A stretch of DNA of 10,171 bases, taken from NCBI GenBank assembly GCA_016929465.1, contig JAFGIT010000411.1, forward strand, positions 1 to 10,171. The letters run 5' to 3'. The notes below the pieces were generated by a model. That model saw only the letters and a program-made list of their open reading frames with translations. It searched no databases and was not told the DNA's origin. Shown here in pieces: positions 7,675 through 10,171 of the stretch. The stretch's first letter is position 1, and each line of letters begins with the position of its first letter. Origin of the DNA: Candidatus Coatesiibacteriota bacterium. Its GTDB lineage: Bacteria; B130-G9. The translations under genes and the position numbers were made by a program.

Positions 7675-8874
7675 TCATTCGAGGGATATTGGCCCATAGA
7701 CCAGCGAGAGCACGACCGCGTATCCTGATTCCGTGAGGCCGCTCGCGACGAAAGGCGAGGCATTCGCCCTGGCTATCCAGAGCGACGGGTAATCATCCCA
7801 CGCACCTGTTGGCAACTGGGCCATGATGCTCGACGGGATAGTGAACTCGCCATCGTCGGAGCAGCGGCAGCTGCAATGTCGCTCAGTGTGCGTCACGCTG
7901 TCCCATGCATCGATTCCGAGGAAGATATCTGACGATCCACGCGACCGCCACTCGACCGAATATGCCTTGCTGGCGTCGATCACGACGTCGTCACCGAAAT
8001 CCGGATGATGGAGTTCCAGCGTCTGGGGCGCGACAACCGAGACGTTGAAGGCGCCTACATCCTGGCCTCCGTATCCGACAAATCGGTATTCCGCTCCGGC
8101 CGAGTAATATTCGTCATCGAGGTCATCGTTCTCGTACCAAACTTCCCCCTCCTCCATGTATCTGCGGAGCGAGGCATTCCCGTCGGGGCTTCCCAGCATG
8201 TCTATATGATCTCCAGCGTCCAGGTTGCCGGCGTCTATCCTGAAATCGCGGGAAGTCACCACACAGGTGTCTATCGGAAGGGCCAGGAGTGAGTTGAGCG
8301 ACAGCTCGGGCTCCCGATCATACTTGATGAAAGCACCGTCGGCGCTGACCGAAGCGCCCCAGTCTCCCTCATCGTCGTAATAGCGCCCGGACGATATCTC
8401 GACGTAGCCCGTTGACCAGTGGTCCGCGGCTTCCTTCACTTCGAACCAGTCGAACGAGATGTCGGCGATGAAATAGAGCGTGCCGGGGCTTGTGAATGCT
8501 GCAGCGAACCAATACTGCCCCGGTTCTGTCGCCGGAAGGCTCGAGTCCCCGACTTCATACGCAGAGAGCTCTGTCATCGGGAATAGAAAGCCGTGCTCCA
8601 AATATACATTGCTCAGTATCGGCATGAATTCAGTGCTCCAGCCCGGGACCTCATAGATAGAGCCATTTGGCGCGCCGAGCGCGATGTGCACATCTGTATA
8701 GACGCCGGGGCCGTCGTTATGGCCCGACACCGACAGGACCAGCGTGTCCACACCGAGAGTGTAGATATCCTTGTCAATGCGGACTTCAACACCGAGGTCC
8801 GCCGCAAACATCTCGCCAGAGAAGGCGAGCACCAACAGAACGCAGGCCATGAAACCCAAGATCCTCGCGCCCAT
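7675..8874 (-). CDS. Secreted modular beta-sandwich protein of unknown function
   Basis: This is a 399-residue protein from the ATG at 8874. A signal peptide (MGARILGF, then ACVLLVLAFSG, with cleavage near FAADL) precedes three beta-rich modules. Module one (about 25-148) has VHIALGAPNGSIY, GWSTEF and PGQYWFAAAFTSPGTLYFIAD, a pattern seen in secreted bacterial Ig-like domains. Module two (about 156-285) has DAGN and GYGGQDVGAFNVSVVAP. Module three (about 286-399) has YSVEWRS, a Cys cluster HCSCRC and DDGEFTIPSSIMAQLP. The protein is acidic, with stretches such as ENDDLDDEYY that could bind calcium. No catalytic motif is visible. Adhesion or surface structure is a guess. AAAGGA lies seven bases before 8874; the adjacent ATG at 8877 is nearly as good, and the one at 8910 has no clear ribosome site and would bury the signal peptide. 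It lies 93 bases downstream of the malic enzyme gene on the same strand. Confidence 0.78.
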   Translation of the reverse strand: MGARILGFMACVLLVLAFSGEMFAADLGVEVRIDKDIYTLGVDTLVLSVSGHNDGPGVYTDVHIALGAPNGSIYEVPGWSTEFMPILSNVYLEHGFLFPMTELSAYEVGDSSLPATEPGQYWFAAAFTSPGTLYFIADISFDWFEVKEAADHWSTGYVEISSGRYYDDEGDWGASVSADGAFIKYDREPELSLNSLLALPIDTCVVTSRDFRIDAGNLDAGDHIDMLGSPDGNASLRRYMEEGEVWYENDDLDDEYYSAGAEYRFVGYGGQDVGAFNVSVVAPQTLELHHPDFGDDVVIDASKAYSVEWRSRGSSDIFLGIDAWDSVTHTERHCSCRCSDDGEFTIPSSIMAQLPTGAWDDYPSLWIARANASPFVASGLTESGYAVVLSLVYGPISLE

Positions 8875-8881
8875 CATCCAG

Positions 8882-8887
8882 TCCTTT
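8882..8887 (-). promoter_or_regulatory. Ribosome binding site of the beta-sandwich protein gene
   Basis: The minus strand reads AAAGGA, seven bases before the ATG at 8874 and four before the adjacent ATG at 8877. It favours these starts over the ATG at 8910. Confidence 0.55.
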
Positions 8888-8928
8888 CCCTCAATGCTCA
8901 AATCGGACATTAAATTCCACGGAATACA

Positions 8929-8943
8929 GGCGAAATACTCGCC
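8929..8943 (-). terminator. Short hairpin downstream of the malic enzyme gene
   Basis: GGCGA and TCGCC form a perfect five-pair stem around a five-base loop, 25 bases past the malic enzyme stop. No T run follows on the minus strand, so termination would be weak and read-through into the beta-sandwich gene is possible. A small palindrome TTCCACGGAA (8915-8924) lies just beyond it. Confidence 0.3.
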
Positions 8944-8967
8944 AATGAATCCCGCTCGATCGGAGAA

Positions 8968-10171
8968 TTATATCACATCCCAACGAAATGGATGCTCCCT
9001 CACATATCGCTCGAAGAACTCGTAGCGATTCTCGAGGACCTCACGGAGGTAGGCTGTCTTTCGGAATACTTGCTCTGGATCGACATCAATCTGCGCGACG
9101 CCAGTTTGGATCGCGGCGCGCGCGACTGCGCGTGCCTCGGTTGGCATTGCACGGGGATCGACTGGGCTCGATATGATGTATTCCTCGGATAGGTCGGCGT
9201 CGCTCACCAGCGAGGCCAGCGCGTTCGCGGCGGCGATGAACATCGGCTCGTTCATGTCGGACGCCCTCGCGGAGAGTGCACCCCTGAAGAGACCAGGGAA
9301 TCCAAGGACGTTGTTGATCTGGTTCGGATAGTCCGAGCGGCCCGTGGCGACGATGCGAGCACCTGCCTCCTTAGCCTCCTCAGGCATTATCTCTGGATCA
9401 GGATTCGCCATCGCGAAGACTACAGCATCATTCGCCATCGACCGAACCATATCCCCCGAGACCTGCTTCGCAACCGATAGCCCCAGGAAGACGTCGGCGC
9501 CCTTCATCGCGTCGGCGAGCGTGCCCTTGATCATATCCGCGTTCGTCCGCTCCGCGATCTCTTCTTTATATGGATTCATCCCGACCGGCCTTCCCCTGTA
9601 GATGGCGCCCTTGGTGTCGCAAAGCACAACGTGCCTCGCGCCAGCGCACATCAAAAGGTCAGTAACGGCTATCCCGCTCGCGCCGGCACCATTCACGACG
9701 ATCCTGACGTCACCAATCGGCTTGCCCACAATCTTAAGGGAATTTATCAAACCGCTCAGGACTACGACCGCGGTCCCGTGCTGGTCGTCGTGGAACACCG
9801 GGATCGAGAGCTCCTCGCGAAGCGCCTTCAGGATGTCGAAGCACCGGGGCGCGGAGATGTCCTCCAGGTTGATGCCGCCGACGCAAGGCTCCAGGTTCTT
9901 CGCGAACTCGATGATTTTGTCTGTGTCCTTCGTGCCGATACAGAGCGGAAAGGCATCGACGCCAGCGAGCATTTTGAATAGAACCGACTTGCCCTCCATC
10001 ACTGGGATTCCCGCCGCGGGGCCGATGTCACCAAGTCCGAGGACGGCGGTCCCGTCAGAAAGGACCACGATGGTGTTGTCCTTGGATGTATATTCATGAA
10101 CCATCTCCGGGTCGCGCGCGATCGCGCGGCACACGTCAGCGACGCCGGGGGTATAGGCGAGCGTCAGGTCC
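8968..10171 (-). CDS. Malic enzyme, single-domain (MaeB-like without the phosphotransacetylase part), N-terminus cut by window edge
   Basis: The enzyme converts malate to pyruvate and CO2 with reduction of NAD or NADP, in the cytoplasm. The window holds its last 400 residues, ending at TAA (8968-8970). The frame continues through the window edge as LTLAYTPGVAD, which includes the family's active-site Tyr (YTPGVA). In order: VLSDGTAVLGLGDIGP; PVMEGKSVLFK with the lysines of the active site; the metal-binding acids in NLEDIS (visible residues 101-106) and FHDDQHG (126-132); the nucleotide-binding VNGAGASG; CDTKGAIYRGR; ANPDPE; and TGRSDYPNQINNVLGFPG. The protein ends soon after DPRAMPTEARAVARAA, so no phosphotransacetylase domain is fused. 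Whether it uses NAD or NADP cannot be settled by eye. Only a few dozen N-terminal residues should be missing. The GTG at 10134 is internal, not the start. Confidence 0.95.
   Translation of the reverse strand, partial: DLTLAYTPGVADVCRAIARDPEMVHEYTSKDNTIVVLSDGTAVLGLGDIGPAAGIPVMEGKSVLFKMLAGVDAFPLCIGTKDTDKIIEFAKNLEPCVGGINLEDISAPRCFDILKALREELSIPVFHDDQHGTAVVVLSGLINSLKIVGKPIGDVRIVVNGAGASGIAVTDLLMCAGARHVVLCDTKGAIYRGRPVGMNPYKEEIAERTNADMIKGTLADAMKGADVFLGLSVAKQVSGDMVRSMANDAVVFAMANPDPEIMPEEAKEAGARIVATGRSDYPNQINNVLGFPGLFRGALSARASDMNEPMFIAAANALASLVSDADLSEEYIISSPVDPRAMPTEARAVARAAIQTGVAQIDVDPEQVFRKTAYLREVLENRYEFFERYVREHPFRWDVI

Noticed and set aside
8915-8924. Palindrome TTCCACGGAA as an operator
   Set aside because: Four-base arms are too short to support an operator call, and no second copy was seen near another promoter in the window.
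9602-10099. Plus-strand open frame (165 codons) opposite malic enzyme
   Set aside because: The minus strand is unmistakably malic enzyme across the whole interval, and the antisense product has no supporting feature.
10132-10134. GTG as the start of malic enzyme
   Set aside because: The frame stays open to the window edge and upstream codons give LTLAYTPGVA, which includes the family's catalytic Tyr. The GTG is an internal valine.
1-10171. CRISPR array, tRNA, rRNA, insertion sequence or attachment site
   Set aside because: No regularly spaced direct repeats, cloverleaf sequence, transposase motif or terminal inverted repeats were found. Nearly all of the window is explained by six ordinary coding genes.

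Overview
The window looks like chromosomal DNA from a free-living bacterium, moderately GC-rich by eye. Starts are preceded by good Shine-Dalgarno sites (AAGGAG, AGGAGA). One promoter reads as a textbook sigma70 type. Four of the six genes encode proteins with export signals or membrane anchors. The secreted tricorn-type protease and a secreted beta-sandwich protein recall deep-branching groups such as Acidobacteria or FCB-type candidate phyla, but nothing here fixes the phylum. I see no mobile element, phage gene, CRISPR array, tRNA or rRNA.

Layout. Bases 1-5142 (minus strand) hold a probable two-gene unit. A strong promoter at 5115-5142 is followed by a secreted transglutaminase-like protein (5053 to 3098), and then, after 135 bases, by a secreted tricorn-like protease (2962 to 1) that runs out of the window at its C-terminus. 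The protease has 13 beta-propeller-type repeats, a PDZ region and an S41 core with Ser755-His756 and Ser976-Asp977 in place. A divergent intergenic region of 257 bases (5054-5310) separates this unit from a plus-strand pair. That pair is a membrane-anchored TPR protein (5311-6486) and the radical SAM heme chaperone HemW (6486-7628), which overlap by one base (TGATG). A 46-base convergent junction with a small hairpin (7629-7674) follows. Then come two minus-strand genes: a secreted modular beta-sandwich protein of unknown function (8874 to 7675) and, upstream of it, a malic enzyme (10171 to 8968) whose N-terminus lies outside the window.

How the genes relate. The transglutaminase-like protein and the tricorn-like protease could work together outside the cytoplasm on protein or peptide substrates; this is inferred from shared strand, export signals and adjacency. 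The TPR/hemW pair is probably translationally coupled, but no functional link is visible. Malic enzyme is central carbon metabolism (malate to pyruvate) and appears unrelated to its neighbours. Overall this is mostly ordinary chromosomal content. The parts most worth a second look are the secreted tricorn/transglutaminase pair, the corrected GTG start with its promoter, and the unrecognised beta-sandwich protein.
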